Below, in pieces: positions 40,607 through 48,316 of a stretch of 64,000 nt of DNA. Made by a program: the position numbers and the translations under genes. The stretch covers positions 1-64,000 of IMG/VR virus record IMGVR_UViG_3300024999_000049, one strand, 5' to 3'. Below the pieces are notes generated by a model. The model was given only the letters and a program-made list of their open reading frames with translations, had not been told where the DNA came from and did not search any database. This DNA is from a virus. Numbering within the stretch: position 1 is the stretch's first letter; each line of letters opens with the position of its first letter.

Positions 40607-40984
40607 TTAATTTGCAATATTAAGATCTGTTCTTACTCTGGGTGTAAATTTTAAATTTTCGATATTACTTTCAGATTGCTTAATCCGCTGACTACATTGA
40701 ATTAATCCATTTTTAAACTGAGGATTTTTGAGTAAAAAATCAACAAGTATGTCTAATGTTCTATTTTCATTTTTATATTGTCTACGTTCTTGTAGCACTG
40801 TCTGTAATTCTTTAGCAAGCCTATATCCTCCATAGGCATTAAATTTTGTAAGTTCAATTTCATGATACAAATCAGTAACTTCTTTATCTCTTTCTGCCAT
40901 CAATGTTTTATTTTCTTCAAAGGTACTCATAGCATCATCAATTAGTGACAGGATAGAGTTTATAGTGTCTTTAGCTTTGCTCAT
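40607..40984 (-). CDS. Hypothetical helical protein
   Basis: 125 residues, mostly helix with coiled-coil potential (LMAERDKEVTDLYHEIELT). Immediately upstream of the sigma factor; the stop and the next ATG overlap (TAAATG). Possible partner or anti-sigma, unproven. Confidence 0.6.
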   Translation of the reverse strand: MSKAKDTINSILSLIDDAMSTFEENKTLMAERDKEVTDLYHEIELTKFNAYGGYRLAKELQTVLQERRQYKNENRTLDILVDFLLKNPQFKNGLIQCSQRIKQSESNIENLKFTPRVRTDLNIAN

Positions 40985-40996
40985 ATTTACCTCACA

Positions 40997-41014
40997 ATAA
41001 AATTAGGCTTTTAT
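40997..41014 (-). repeat. ATAAAA-N6-TTTTAT junction element
   Basis: Exact copy; inner bases TTAGGC. Right after the stop codon of the gene at 41015. Confidence 0.75.
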
Positions 41015-41167
41015 CTAGTTTAATTTCTTACTGCAATAAGGACAAAATTTCCATTCATTACCTACTTCAATTTCATTTTTGCATTCGGAACAATAGTACC
41101 TATAATCAAAGTACCCATCTCCGTTTTCATCTAATATTAACTCCATACTTTTGCTTCTAATAACCAT
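41015..41167 (-). CDS. Small zinc-ribbon protein
   Basis: 50 residues: ELILDENGDGYFDYRYYCSE then CKNEIEVGNEWKFCPYCSKK. Two CxxC pairs of a zinc ribbon. AGAGGT ribosome site. Confidence 0.6.
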   Translation of the reverse strand: MVIRSKSMELILDENGDGYFDYRYYCSECKNEIEVGNEWKFCPYCSKKLN

Positions 41168-41186
41168 ATAAAATACCTCTTTTAAT

Positions 41187-41342
41187 CTAAAAACTCCGAG
41201 CTATTTTCTTTCCTTCAGCTCGGAGCTTCTTCTTATTTTTCTTTTCATTATCTTGTATTCTAGTTATAGGATTCATGGTCCATGATAATCTAATCGACTT
41301 TAAAGTATCATAAAATGTTTTTGGCTTCGACATCGGACTCAT
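41187..41342 (-). CDS. Small basic protein ending within a terminator hairpin
   Basis: 51 residues: MSPMSKPKTFYDTLKSIRLS then NEKKNKKKLRAEGKKIARSF. The last 14 codons form the terminator at 41190. Ribosome site weak. Very basic, possibly nucleic-acid binding. Confidence 0.45.
   Translation of the reverse strand: MSPMSKPKTFYDTLKSIRLSWTMNPITRIQDNEKKNKKKLRAEGKKIARSF
41190..41225 (-). terminator. Rho-independent terminator
   Basis: CTCCGAGCT and AGCTCGGAG, nine perfect pairs around a 14-nt loop, then TTTTT on the minus strand. It overlaps the end of the coding sequence at 41187. The clearest terminator in the window. Confidence 0.8.
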
Positions 41343-41351
41343 TCCTTTCTG

Positions 41352-41369
41352 ATAAAAATTTGGTTTTAT
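41352..41369 (-). repeat. ATAAAA-N6-TTTTAT junction element
   Basis: Exact copy; inner bases ATTTGG. Confidence 0.75.
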
Positions 41370-41388
41370 TCACTTTATTTACGATTTA

Positions 41389-41619
41389 TTAATCTTTAAT
41401 ATCCGCATCTATAAAAAAGCCCGCTGTATATTTTATAGGTTTAAAACCATAATTTTTTATTAAGTAATTTTTAATTGAAGTACCCGAATAAGCTTTTATT
41501 TCATGAAAATCAAACACTTCGGCCTTCCTACACAATTCAGCAAATTCTATATCGGAATATTTATCATTGCTTTTTAATACAGTATTTTCTTCGTATCCAT
41601 ATATGGAATACAAATACAT
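41389..41619 (-). CDS. Hypothetical protein
   Basis: 76 residues with a Tyr-rich start (MYLYSIYGYEEN) and KNYGFKPIKYTAGFFIDADI. No family recognised. Confidence 0.6.
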   Translation of the reverse strand: MYLYSIYGYEENTVLKSNDKYSDIEFAELCRKAEVFDFHEIKAYSGTSIKNYLIKNYGFKPIKYTAGFFIDADIKD

Positions 41620-41650
41620 TTAATCCCCTCCTTTGTTACCATATTAACTA

Positions 41651-41668
41651 ATAAAATAATACTTTTAT
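41651..41668 (-). repeat. ATAAAA-N6-TTTTAT junction element
   Basis: Exact copy; inner bases TAATAC. The stop of the gene at 41665 is inside the first arm. Confidence 0.75.
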
Positions 41669-42123
41669 TTATTTTCATTCTTATTATTAATGATAATATA
41701 CCTTGCTCTTACATCTGCCCAAGCTAATTTCTCATCATTAAACAACCTACTAATTTCCGTAGCTAATTTAGCAGCAGAATCAAAACCACTAAAAGTCTTT
41801 GCTATTATGAAAGTTTCTCTTTCTTTTATATCAACTCCCGTCTTCCAATTTTTAACTGCAATGATGTCAACATGAATGTAATGTCCTTCATTGTCTCCAA
41901 TGACCGGATAAGCTGCTATCCATTGACCATAAGGAAAATCCTTTCCATATAAATCATGATCAAGATGAAAATAATCTAAATTATCTAAAAACTTCTGATT
42001 TTTTAAGATTCCTTTAACCTGTTCAAATACTTCTTCAGCCTTAATCATTCCAACTTGACGAAAATAACCTGGTTTCTCAGGTATGTCTTCCCAAATCTCA
42101 GTTTTAATTGTTTCAGTTATCAT
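41665..42123 (-). CDS. Hypothetical protein
   Basis: 152 residues, alpha/beta (KPGYFRQVGMIKAEEVFEQV; PYGQWIAAYPVIGDNEGHYI; ETFIIAKTFSGFDSAAKLAT). No family recognised. Confidence 0.65.
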   Translation of the reverse strand: MITETIKTEIWEDIPEKPGYFRQVGMIKAEEVFEQVKGILKNQKFLDNLDYFHLDHDLYGKDFPYGQWIAAYPVIGDNEGHYIHVDIIAVKNWKTGVDIKERETFIIAKTFSGFDSAAKLATEISRLFNDEKLAWADVRARYIIINNKNENK

Positions 42124-42138
42124 TTGTTAATCCTCCTA

Positions 42139-42312
42139 TTACCAATCAAATTTTCTCTGTCTAGTAAATCCATAAACTAGACTATTATTTAATCTAATAC
42201 AACCCTTACATCTATTATAAAAATATGGTGTGCATCTACCATCTTCGGTTGTCTCCTTGCATCCTTCCATAATTTTATTATATGTCGTTTGTCTAAGCGG
42301 AGCCAACAACAA
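42139..42312 (-). CDS. Small Cys protein with TTG start
   Basis: 57 residues; GCKETTEDGRCTPYFYNRCK and GCIRLN give Cys pairs. The GGTGAT site, spaced 5 nt before TTG 42312, overlaps the end of the preceding gene, and the two stops/starts are nested, so it is coupled. An internal ATG lacks a ribosome site. Confidence 0.55.
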   Translation of the reverse strand: MLLAPLRQTTYNKIMEGCKETTEDGRCTPYFYNRCKGCIRLNNSLVYGFTRQRKFDW

Positions 42313-42314
42313 TA

Positions 42315-42671
42315 TTAATCACCATCCCATATTCCATCTGGCCTACATGCGGCAAAATATAATAGTCCATTAAGCGCTCTTTTTGCATTTCCCTCAGTAG
42401 ACTTCCAATAATCAGGATCAACATCATTATTGAGTTTTAAAATAGCTTCGGTTAAAATATTTAAGCTCTCGGCTCCTGTCATACCGTATATAATTCTAAT
42501 ACCTTTTGGTCCTAAGACTTTTCTGAATTGATCACTATAATTATAAGTGATATTTAACCAAGCTTTATCTGTACCAAACATAGCATATGTTCCACCGGTA
42601 ACATTATGCACTTCATTAAACTTTACTACTTCACCAGTATTAGAATCATTTAGATAAACATCATAACTCAT
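42315..42671 (-). CDS. Conserved phage protein
   Basis: 118 residues. MSYDVYLNDSNTGEVVKFNE, NVTGGTYAMFG, AWLNITYNYSDQF are a pattern I recognise from phage proteins of unknown role. Compact alpha/beta, no Cys. Confidence 0.7.
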   Translation of the reverse strand: MSYDVYLNDSNTGEVVKFNEVHNVTGGTYAMFGTDKAWLNITYNYSDQFRKVLGPKGIRIIYGMTGAESLNILTEAILKLNNDVDPDYWKSTEGNAKRALNGLLYFAACRPDGIWDGD

Positions 42672-42745
42672 ATTATCTCTCCTTATAAAATTAATTTTTA
42701 TTAACTTGTTTTAGAAAATACCTAATCAACTATCAAAATAAATGT

Positions 42746-42751
42746 TATAAT
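42746..42751 (+). promoter_or_regulatory. Plus-strand extended -10 promoter
   Basis: TGTTATAAT with TG two bases before -10; the -35 is poor. It is 33 nt ahead of the plus-strand gene. Confidence 0.6.
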
Positions 42752-42783
42752 ATATTTATAAATATTTTTTGAGGTGATATAAA

Positions 42784-42963
42784 ATGAAAGATCTTAACAC
42801 AATAAGAAAAGCAGGAATAGAAGCCTTGGTAAAAGCATTGGGTCCAGTTGGAGCCGCATGTTTTCTCCGTCAATACGAGATGGGTGAGGGAGACTACACA
42901 AAAGAACGTCATGAACTGCTAAAAGATGTAACTCTTGATGAAATAAAACGTAGCCTTGAATAA
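42784..42963 (+). CDS. Conserved small protein, lone plus-strand gene
   Basis: 59 residues: MKDLNTIRKAGIEALVKALG, PVGAACFLRQYEMGEGDYTK, ERHELLKDVTLDEIKRSL. I recognise this as a widespread small family with conserved GPVG and GDYTKERHxxL motifs, function unknown; it sometimes accompanies toxin-like genes, so antitoxin or regulator is possible but not shown. SD GAGGTGAT is strong. Own promoter and opposite strand suggest a moron. Confidence 0.75.
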   Translation: MKDLNTIRKAGIEALVKALGPVGAACFLRQYEMGEGDYTKERHELLKDVTLDEIKRSLE

Positions 42964-42972
42964 AATTAGTTT

Positions 42973-43266
42973 TTATTCGAATTCAATCTTGGTCCATCCA
43001 ACTGAATCACAATAATATGTTGCTCCATTTATTGCAATAACATCACTTATAGATAGTGATCTACCCCTATAATCTTTTGGATGATTAATATTAAAAATTT
43101 CAAATAATTTTTCTAAAGCATGTAACTCGGACTCTTCTTTAATTTGTCCTGTATAAACAAGATTATAATCTAATACTTTTGGTTTAATACCATCTCTTAG
43201 CCCCATAAAGGCATAGTCAATTTCTCTTGTGTTTGTTATTTGATAAATTGCATATCGAAATATCAT
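42973..43266 (-). CDS. YodL-like domain protein
   Basis: 97 residues. The C-terminal RSLSISDVIAINGATYYCDS followed by VGWTKIEF is the SDVIxxNGxxYYxDSxGF signature of YodL-like proteins found in Bacillota mobile elements. Function unknown. Confidence 0.65.
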   Translation of the reverse strand: MIFRYAIYQITNTREIDYAFMGLRDGIKPKVLDYNLVYTGQIKEESELHALEKLFEIFNINHPKDYRGRSLSISDVIAINGATYYCDSVGWTKIEFE

Positions 43267-43281
43267 TAAATCAACTCCTTA

Positions 43282-43299
43282 ATAAAATCGGACTTTTAT
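43282..43299 (-). repeat. ATAAAA-N6-TTTTAT junction element
   Basis: Exact copy; inner bases TCGGAC. Confidence 0.75.
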
Positions 43300-43305
43300 C
43301 TTGTT

Positions 43306-43560
43306 TTAACCTGGATAAAAATCATAAGCATATTCCAACTTTACTTTGATATGAATATCACACATCCCATTAACTCCGGTATGTAACATTATACCATCTT
43401 CAAAACTCTCAAAATCTGCTTTGCCAACCATTCCAGATTTGATTAGTTCTACAATATTATCTTTATTTATTCCTTCATAAATTATCTCCAATGCTCTTTC
43501 TCTAGAAGTTGTTGGCTTTTGATGATATCCTGTTTTATACACATTTGAATTTTGTTCCAT
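43306..43560 (-). CDS. Hypothetical protein
   Basis: 84 residues; TSRERALEIIYEGINKDNIV helix pair, then a beta part GIMLHTGVNGMCDIHIKVKL. No family recognised. Confidence 0.6.
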   Translation of the reverse strand: MEQNSNVYKTGYHQKPTTSRERALEIIYEGINKDNIVELIKSGMVGKADFESFEDGIMLHTGVNGMCDIHIKVKLEYAYDFYPG

Positions 43561-43570
43561 AACACACCTC

Positions 43571-43732
43571 TTATTTTAATAGTTTTTCTTTAAGCTTTTT
43601 AGCCTTTTCAATTTTATCCGTATATTTATTTAGAAAACTAGGGCTTTGATTTAAATATCTCATCATTCCCTCATAACTATTGAAAATTTCAATTAAAAGC
43701 TTTGTTTCGTTTTTAGAAAATTCAATATTCAT
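43571..43732 (-). CDS. Small helical protein
   Basis: 53 residues: MNIEFSKNETKLLIEIFNSY then DKIEKAKKLKEKLLK. AAAGGA ribosome site. No family recognised. Confidence 0.55.
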   Translation of the reverse strand: MNIEFSKNETKLLIEIFNSYEGMMRYLNQSPSFLNKYTDKIEKAKKLKEKLLK

Positions 43733-43761
43733 TTTATTCCTTTCTTAATAAATTCAAGATT

Positions 43762-43926
43762 TTAATAATTTTTTATTATATCTTCCAGCTCTTTAATAAT
43801 ATAATTAAACCCTGCAATTTTACCTTTACCGTATTCCGATACTCCAAACCATCCTTCTATTGGGGTTTGAATATCTTTAATCTGATCTTCAAGTTTATTA
43901 ATTAAATTAATAATATCTTCTTTCAT
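43762..43926 (-). CDS. Small helical protein
   Basis: 54 residues: INLINKLEDQIKDIQTPIEG then FNYIIKELEDIIKNY. No family recognised; ribosome site GAGTGAGAAA. Confidence 0.55.
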   Translation of the reverse strand: MKEDIINLINKLEDQIKDIQTPIEGWFGVSEYGKGKIAGFNYIIKELEDIIKNY

Positions 43927-43954
43927 TTTTCTCACTCCAAATAAATGTAAAATT

Positions 43955-44311
43955 TTATTGAATTTTTATATTGTACAATAGTGCAATTGGAAAGCTAAAT
44001 ATAATTGCCAATATCCCGAATAGTCTTATTAACAAAATAGCCCACAAACGAAGTGGCATTCCTATAACATCTAACATGTTCATAGTTCTATACATTGAAA
44101 CCGAACATCCTTCGTCTTCTGAATAATATTTATCACCCAAACATTTTTTGCAATTATTCATATGCGGATTATCGAACCCGCAACATTCTAACTTTCTAAT
44201 TTCTTTAATTTTCCCAATGATCCAAAGTATATCGTGAATTAATGAACTTTTAGGATATTTGAAAAAATCAAGATAATTCTTCCACCCATTTTTATTAAAT
44301 ACTATTTGCAT
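43955..44311 (-). CDS. Membrane-associated Cys protein
   Basis: 118 residues. A Cys segment LECCGFDNPHMNNCKKCLGD and one C-terminal transmembrane helix (LLIRLFGILAIIFSFPIALL). No family recognised. Confidence 0.6.
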   Translation of the reverse strand: MQIVFNKNGWKNYLDFFKYPKSSLIHDILWIIGKIKEIRKLECCGFDNPHMNNCKKCLGDKYYSEDEGCSVSMYRTMNMLDVIGMPLRLWAILLIRLFGILAIIFSFPIALLYNIKIQ

Positions 44312-44385
44312 ACAACACTCCTTTTTGCAAGAAATCCTTCATATTTGAATTGTTATTGTTTTTTATTTTTGCAAGTTTTCCTGCA

Positions 44386-44547
44386 TTAACTTGCAAGCTG
44401 ATGAATTTTTGCTATCGTTATTTTTGAGTCATTTATGAATTCTCTTGGACTCAGGATAAACTCTCGTCTTATTCCTGTTTCATCTAGAAAATGACAACTG
44501 TATAGCAGCTCATCACTTTCAATGTCGAGAACAATTTTTATTTTCAT
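44386..44547 (-). CDS. Hypothetical small protein
   Basis: 53 residues from MKIKIVLDIESDELLYSCHF; start at 44547 with GGAG 8 nt upstream. Beta-rich then helix. No family recognised. Confidence 0.55.
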   Translation of the reverse strand: MKIKIVLDIESDELLYSCHFLDETGIRREFILSPREFINDSKITIAKIHQLAS

Positions 44548-44560
44548 TTTACCAACTCCT

Positions 44561-44776
44561 TTAATCATTAAATACAATTTCAAATTGTTTTTTAGTCATA
44601 AAAATCACTTCATCACTAGATCTTAAACCACAATAAAAAACAGCTTTCTTAGCTGTTTCCTCAGATGTTTTTATTTTATTATATAGCGCAACCCATTCTT
44701 CTTCGTATCGACCGTTACCAAATTCTCTGGTAAAATCTATTCTTATAATATTTTTTTTTACAAACAATGCCTTCAT
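44561..44776 (-). CDS. Hypothetical small protein
   Basis: 71 residues; MKALFVKKNIIRIDFTREFG and FYCGLRSSDEVIFMTKKQFE. No family recognised. Confidence 0.55.
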   Translation of the reverse strand: MKALFVKKNIIRIDFTREFGNGRYEEEWVALYNKIKTSEETAKKAVFYCGLRSSDEVIFMTKKQFEIVFND

Positions 44777-44784
44777 CCTTTCTT

Positions 44785-44802
44785 ATAAAACTGTTGTTTT
44801 AT
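44785..44802 (-). repeat. ATAAAA-N6-TTTTAT junction element
   Basis: Exact copy; inner bases CTGTTG; followed by TTTTATAAGAAAGGA on the coding strand. Confidence 0.75.
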
Positions 44803-44806
44803 ATGT

Positions 44807-45016
44807 TTATTGTTTGTCTAATTGAATTCCATATATATCTTCGATCCATCTTTTTATTTGACCGTCCCAACCCAGGAATCCTTCCCATTCACATACTTCT
44901 CTAAATGCTTTTTTAGGAGAATAATTATTAAATCTTTCATCCATACTTGTGTCTGTTTCTTCCAAATCTTCTCTTTGTCTTAATCTTCTTAAAATATGTT
45001 CTGGATATTTATCCAT
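44807..45016 (-). CDS. Conserved small protein of Clostridia mobile elements
   Basis: 69 residues from MDKYPEHILRRLRQREDLEE; SPKKAFREVCEWEGFLGWDG and IKRWIEDIYGIQL follow. I recognise the RxRQREGLEExDTSxDE/SPxEVFREVxxWxGxLG pattern from Clostridia phages and prophages. Function unknown. Start at 45016, AAAGGAG upstream. Confidence 0.7.
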   Translation of the reverse strand: MDKYPEHILRRLRQREDLEETDTSMDERFNNYSPKKAFREVCEWEGFLGWDGQIKRWIEDIYGIQLDKQ

Positions 45017-45040
45017 ACTAAATACTCCTTTCAATAACAG

Positions 45041-45058
45041 ATAAAATTTATCTTTTAT
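45041..45058 (-). repeat. ATAAAA-N6-TTTTAT junction element
   Basis: Exact copy; inner bases TTTATC; overlaps the end of the gene at 45048. Confidence 0.75.
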
Positions 45059-45230
45059 TTGATTCACAATATTTTTCATCAATTTCATAATTATCACATG
45101 TTTTCCCATCTTTATCACATGTAATAACCCAATGATTTTCTCGACAAAGTTTTAAATTTTCACATTTCATACAATTGATTAATGTTGTTATTGCTTGATC
45201 CGGTTGCAACATCGCTTCTGGCCTATTCAT
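45048..45230 (-). CDS. Small Cys-rich protein
   Basis: 60 residues: INCMKCENLKLCRENHWVIT then CDKDGKTCDNYEIDEKYC. Six Cys suggest zinc. No family recognised. Confidence 0.6.
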   Translation of the reverse strand: MNRPEAMLQPDQAITTLINCMKCENLKLCRENHWVITCDKDGKTCDNYEIDEKYCESNKR

Positions 45231-45263
45231 AGTCTACGCCCCTTCCTAAATAAAATACGGATC

Positions 45264-45497
45264 TTATTGCAATCTCTGTTTAGATATTTCACTTGCCGTA
45301 CTTAATATTTTATTTTTAATCATATCGAAATAAAAATCATTACCGCCTGAAGCTTTTGGAACCTTGAATTTATTAAAGATATCTCTAATTTCTAAATCTG
45401 TTAATCCATATAATTTCAACTGATCTACAAGAGTAGCGATTTTCATTTGATATTTATCTATTATGATTTTACCATTCACATTTTTAAATCCATACAT
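45264..45497 (-). CDS. Hypothetical protein
   Basis: 77 residues; IDKYQMKIATLVDQLKLYGL then DIFNKFKVPKASGG. Helical; no family recognised. Confidence 0.6.
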   Translation of the reverse strand: MYGFKNVNGKIIIDKYQMKIATLVDQLKLYGLTDLEIRDIFNKFKVPKASGGNDFYFDMIKNKILSTASEISKQRLQ

Positions 45498-45513
45498 ATT
45501 TTATATCAACTCC

Positions 45514-45792
45514 TTATTTATAAAAATACCTATTCATACTACCCTCGTTTTTAAATAGACTACTCTCACAGAAGCTATTTAATTTTGAGTCTTCATTCAA
45601 ACAGAAGCTAATGCCGATAATCTGATTCCGATAATACTCCTTCAGCATATTTAACTTGCCGACTCTCCTGGTAAATTGAATGGCATTATCGGCCTTTATG
45701 CATTTCTTCAAATCAGATATTTCTTCATTGAGTTTATCAATACAAGATTGCATTTTATCTCTGCATCTTTTAATATCATCAACGTTCCTCAT
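45514..45792 (-). CDS. Hypothetical coiled-coil protein
   Basis: 92 residues: RNVDDIKRCRDKMQSCIDKL, EEISDLKKCIKADNA, then VGKLNMLKEYYRNQIIG. Overlaps the next small zinc protein by four bases (ATGA). No family recognised. Confidence 0.6.
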   Translation of the reverse strand: MRNVDDIKRCRDKMQSCIDKLNEEISDLKKCIKADNAIQFTRRVGKLNMLKEYYRNQIIGISFCLNEDSKLNSFCESSLFKNEGSMNRYFYK

Positions 45793-45965
45793 TTAATTTC
45801 CTCCATAATTTCTTTATAAGCAGGACAATCAACTTCCCAGGGATTCATTTTATATCCATCATGTTTTGTGCAACTACAACAAACACACATTTTATCTGTA
45901 AGCTTACATTTTATAGGGTTTAATTCATTATCTATTAATATGAAAGCATTCGCACATTTTATCAT
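45789..45965 (-). CDS. Small Cys-rich protein
   Basis: 58 residues; KCKLTDKMCVCCSCTKHDGY and a final DCPAYKEIMEEIK. Several Cys, probably one zinc site. GGAGAG ribosome site. Confidence 0.6.
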   Translation of the reverse strand: MIKCANAFILIDNELNPIKCKLTDKMCVCCSCTKHDGYKMNPWEVDCPAYKEIMEEIK

Positions 45966-45998
45966 ATAGCTCTCCTTCCGAATAAATTCGAACTTTTA

Positions 45999-46211
45999 TT
46001 ATATTTTGTCATTTGTTACTTCACAAATAGTAAGCTCATATTCTCTCGTAAATTCTTTTGATGGAATTTTAATTAATATACCCAATCCTCCGAACATGCC
46101 GCTCTCAGTATAAAGTTGAACATTTGTATTTGGTAAATATTTAGCAAGTATCGAAGAAACTTCCCTCATAACATCATCAGTTCTTATAACATTATTGTGA
46201 GGTCTTACCAT
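45999..46211 (-). CDS. Hypothetical protein
   Basis: 70 residues; MVRPHNNVIRTDDVMREVSS then GGLGILIKIPSKEFTREYEL. Mixed alpha/beta, no family recognised. Confidence 0.55.
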   Translation of the reverse strand: MVRPHNNVIRTDDVMREVSSILAKYLPNTNVQLYTESGMFGGLGILIKIPSKEFTREYELTICEVTNDKI

Positions 46212-46245
46212 AATAATATCTCCAATTCTTTATAAAACATTAGAT

Positions 46246-46845
46246 TTATTCACTTTTGCTTTTATCGTCCATCTCTTTTAACTCAAAAGACACTTGATAT
46301 TTTTTAGATTTTAATATTATACCAGCTAAACTCATCATTCTTTCTTGTAGTTCCTCTCCAGTCATTTCGCTAACTAACCTTAAAGAAAATCTACTATCAA
46401 TAATATCAATTTTAGTTTTCTTTTCCACAACTTCTTCCTCATTTTTCATAATATTTTTCTTTGGAACTTTAGGCTCACTTGCCTTAACATTTTTCGCTGT
46501 GTTCTTAGCCCTCCAATACATATCATGAATACTCTGAATTTTAATTTCAAAATGTTTAGCTAACTCTTTTCTATTGCCAAATTTCTTTGTTAAAGCATCA
46601 ATAGCAGCCATTCTTTCTTTATGATCTAAGGCCACTAAATCCTTGTAAGTTATGTTATCATAAACATTAGACACTGTAACACCTCCACTAAGTTTATCTT
46701 TTTCTTTTTTCGTAAGATAGTCAGAAGAGAATCTTACTTTACCTGAATATTTTCTATTTCCTCGATATTTAACATTCCTCCCAATAATTTTCTTTTCCTT
46801 AATCTCATCATTAAACATTTTTTCAATATCATCTTTTGTATCCAT
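46246..46845 (-). CDS. Hypothetical protein with HTH-like region
   Basis: 199 residues. The segment FGNRKELAKHFEIKIQSIHD looks like a helix-turn-helix (AT-hook-free), preceded by a basic region KRYRGNRKYSGKVRF-like and followed by a Lys-rich linker and an acidic C-terminal domain. Could be a DNA-binding regulator. It is directly downstream of the integrase-like gene at 46850. Confidence 0.6.
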   Translation of the reverse strand: MDTKDDIEKMFNDEIKEKKIIGRNVKYRGNRKYSGKVRFSSDYLTKKEKDKLSGGVTVSNVYDNITYKDLVALDHKERMAAIDALTKKFGNRKELAKHFEIKIQSIHDMYWRAKNTAKNVKASEPKVPKKNIMKNEEEVVEKKTKIDIIDSRFSLRLVSEMTGEELQERMMSLAGIILKSKKYQVSFELKEMDDKSKSE

Positions 46846-46849
46846 AGTC

Positions 46850-47212
46850 CTAGATGCTCAGTAACATTATTAATGCATTCCTGGTTACAAGGTTGTGAGA
46901 ATTATTAATATTGTTTTGTACGACAAACACCAGAACAGATTTAATAAAAGCTCTTTGAGATTCTCTTGTACTAATATTCTCAAAATTGTCAAGATAATCT
47001 ATCATTTCTTGATATGTGACATGCAGCACGTTTTTATTGATTGCTGTACAAAATCGAATAAATGCAGACTTATAATTATTAAACTTCAATAATGTCTGCT
47101 TATCATCCCCAGGAAATTTCGCAGCTTTAAATGCTCCAAGATATACTTTATTTATTCCAAGTTCATCAGGTATGGTTGATCTGTTATCCCAATACTCCAT
47201 ATTCTTTTTCAC
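46850..47212 (-). CDS. Integrase core-binding-domain-like protein
   Basis: 120 residues. GTG start at 47212, GGAGG 9 nt upstream. YKSAFIRFCTAINKNVLHVT, MIDYLDNFENIS and RAFIKSVLVFVVQNNI are the helical order of a tyrosine-recombinase SAM-like core-binding domain, with no catalytic domain attached. Similar stand-alone proteins occur at 52365 and, with a degenerate C-terminal half, at 36875. Confidence 0.5.
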   Translation of the reverse strand: MKKNMEYWDNRSTIPDELGINKVYLGAFKAAKFPGDDKQTLLKFNNYKSAFIRFCTAINKNVLHVTYQEMIDYLDNFENISTRESQRAFIKSVLVFVVQNNINNSHNLVTRNALIMLLSI

Positions 47213-47253
47213 TATCAATCACCTCCAACTAATTATACAATAAAAATCTTATT

Positions 47254-47595
47254 TTACCCATTTTCAATTCCGTCTTCATCCAGTATCATACTAAACCGAG
47301 CTATGGTTATTTTAAAAGTATCTGCTGCACTTTCTAACCATTCAAGGCTTTTTACTCCCTTTAATAAAAATTCTAATTTCTTAATCAAATATAAAGCATT
47401 ATCAAAAATTTCCACTTTGGAATTACTCACTGTTATCATTTTACATGCTTCATTTTTTATCAAATACATACATTCATTTATAATAAAATTAGCATGTGAG
47501 GATATATCTGGTTCAAACAACTCTTCATTAGTTATTTGCCATTTGGCAACATCAACTTGTTTATCCATCCATTTTGTAAAATCTTCATACTTCAT
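47254..47595 (-). CDS. Hypothetical helical protein
   Basis: 113 residues, helical; NEELFEPDISSHANFIINEC and IKKLEFLLKGVKSLEWLESA. No family recognised. Confidence 0.6.
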   Translation of the reverse strand: MKYEDFTKWMDKQVDVAKWQITNEELFEPDISSHANFIINECMYLIKNEACKMITVSNSKVEIFDNALYLIKKLEFLLKGVKSLEWLESAADTFKITIARFSMILDEDGIENG

Positions 47596-47642
47596 AGTGT
47601 GTACTCCTTTTTATTTTTAATTTTACAATAATTCGGAATATT

Positions 47643-47660
47643 ATAAAAGAATAATTTTAT
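47643..47660 (-). repeat. ATAAAA-N6-TTTTAT junction element
   Basis: Exact copy; inner bases GAATAA. Confidence 0.75.
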
Positions 47661-47816
47661 TTATTTAAAACTTTTGATAAAATTCAATACTGCTTCCATG
47701 TTACTTTTTAGCTCAGCCAGTTTATGATAATCAATATCATTCCGATTATCATTTAAATGTTGAGCAAATAATATTAAATCACATTTTAAACTTACCATTG
47801 TTTCATTTATATCCAT
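47661..47816 (-). CDS. Small helical protein
   Basis: 51 residues from MDINETMVSLKCDLILFAQH; second helix KLAELKSNMEAVLNFIK. Start at 47816 after AAAGGAG. No family recognised. Confidence 0.55.
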   Translation of the reverse strand: MDINETMVSLKCDLILFAQHLNDNRNDIDYHKLAELKSNMEAVLNFIKSFK

Positions 47817-47862
47817 ATTTAACTCCTTTCTTTGAAAATAAAATCCGTCTTTCATTTTCCTT

Positions 47863-48060
47863 TTAAATAAGTAATCCTTTTATTGCTGTGCCGATTAATA
47901 CTAAACTCAAAACACTTAAAAATCCAAATTCTTTATACCCATATAAATGATGTACATATATTTTTTGATAAGTTTTTATAGTTAAGAAGATACAAAATGT
48001 AGATAAAAATATCCCAAATAATAAAATGGCTATACAAAGAATTTTCCATAGTAATAACAT
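47863..48060 (-). CDS. Small membrane protein
   Basis: 65 residues from MLLLWKILCIAILLFGIFLS; two transmembrane helices with a short loop TYQKIYVHHLYGYKEFGF. Start at 48060, GGAGG 8 nt upstream. Confidence 0.65.
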   Translation of the reverse strand: MLLLWKILCIAILLFGIFLSTFCIFLTIKTYQKIYVHHLYGYKEFGFLSVLSLVLIGTAIKGLLI

Positions 48061-48092
48061 ATATGTTTCCTCCTCCAATTAAAATACGTTTT

Positions 48093-48275
48093 TTATTTAC
48101 TTTTCTTCAATCTATTTTCTTCTCTTGCAAGAGGAACCCAAATAGAATATAGTTCCGTTCTTTTCTTTTCAAATTCTTCATTAATTGCAATAATCTTTCT
48201 ATTTCTATCTTCTTCAAGTTTTTTTATTGCATCTTCAACTTCTTTAATCTTAATTTTCAATTCTTCATATTCCAT
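48093..48275 (-). CDS. Small coiled-coil protein
   Basis: 60 residues: MEYEELKIKIKEVEDAIKKL then DRNRKIIAINEEFEKKRTEL. One long charged coiled coil. Confidence 0.6.
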   Translation of the reverse strand: MEYEELKIKIKEVEDAIKKLEEDRNRKIIAINEEFEKKRTELYSIWVPLAREENRLKKSK

Positions 48276-48316
48276 TTGATTCACTTCCTTATAAAATTCA
48301 CAATTCGAGTACTTTT

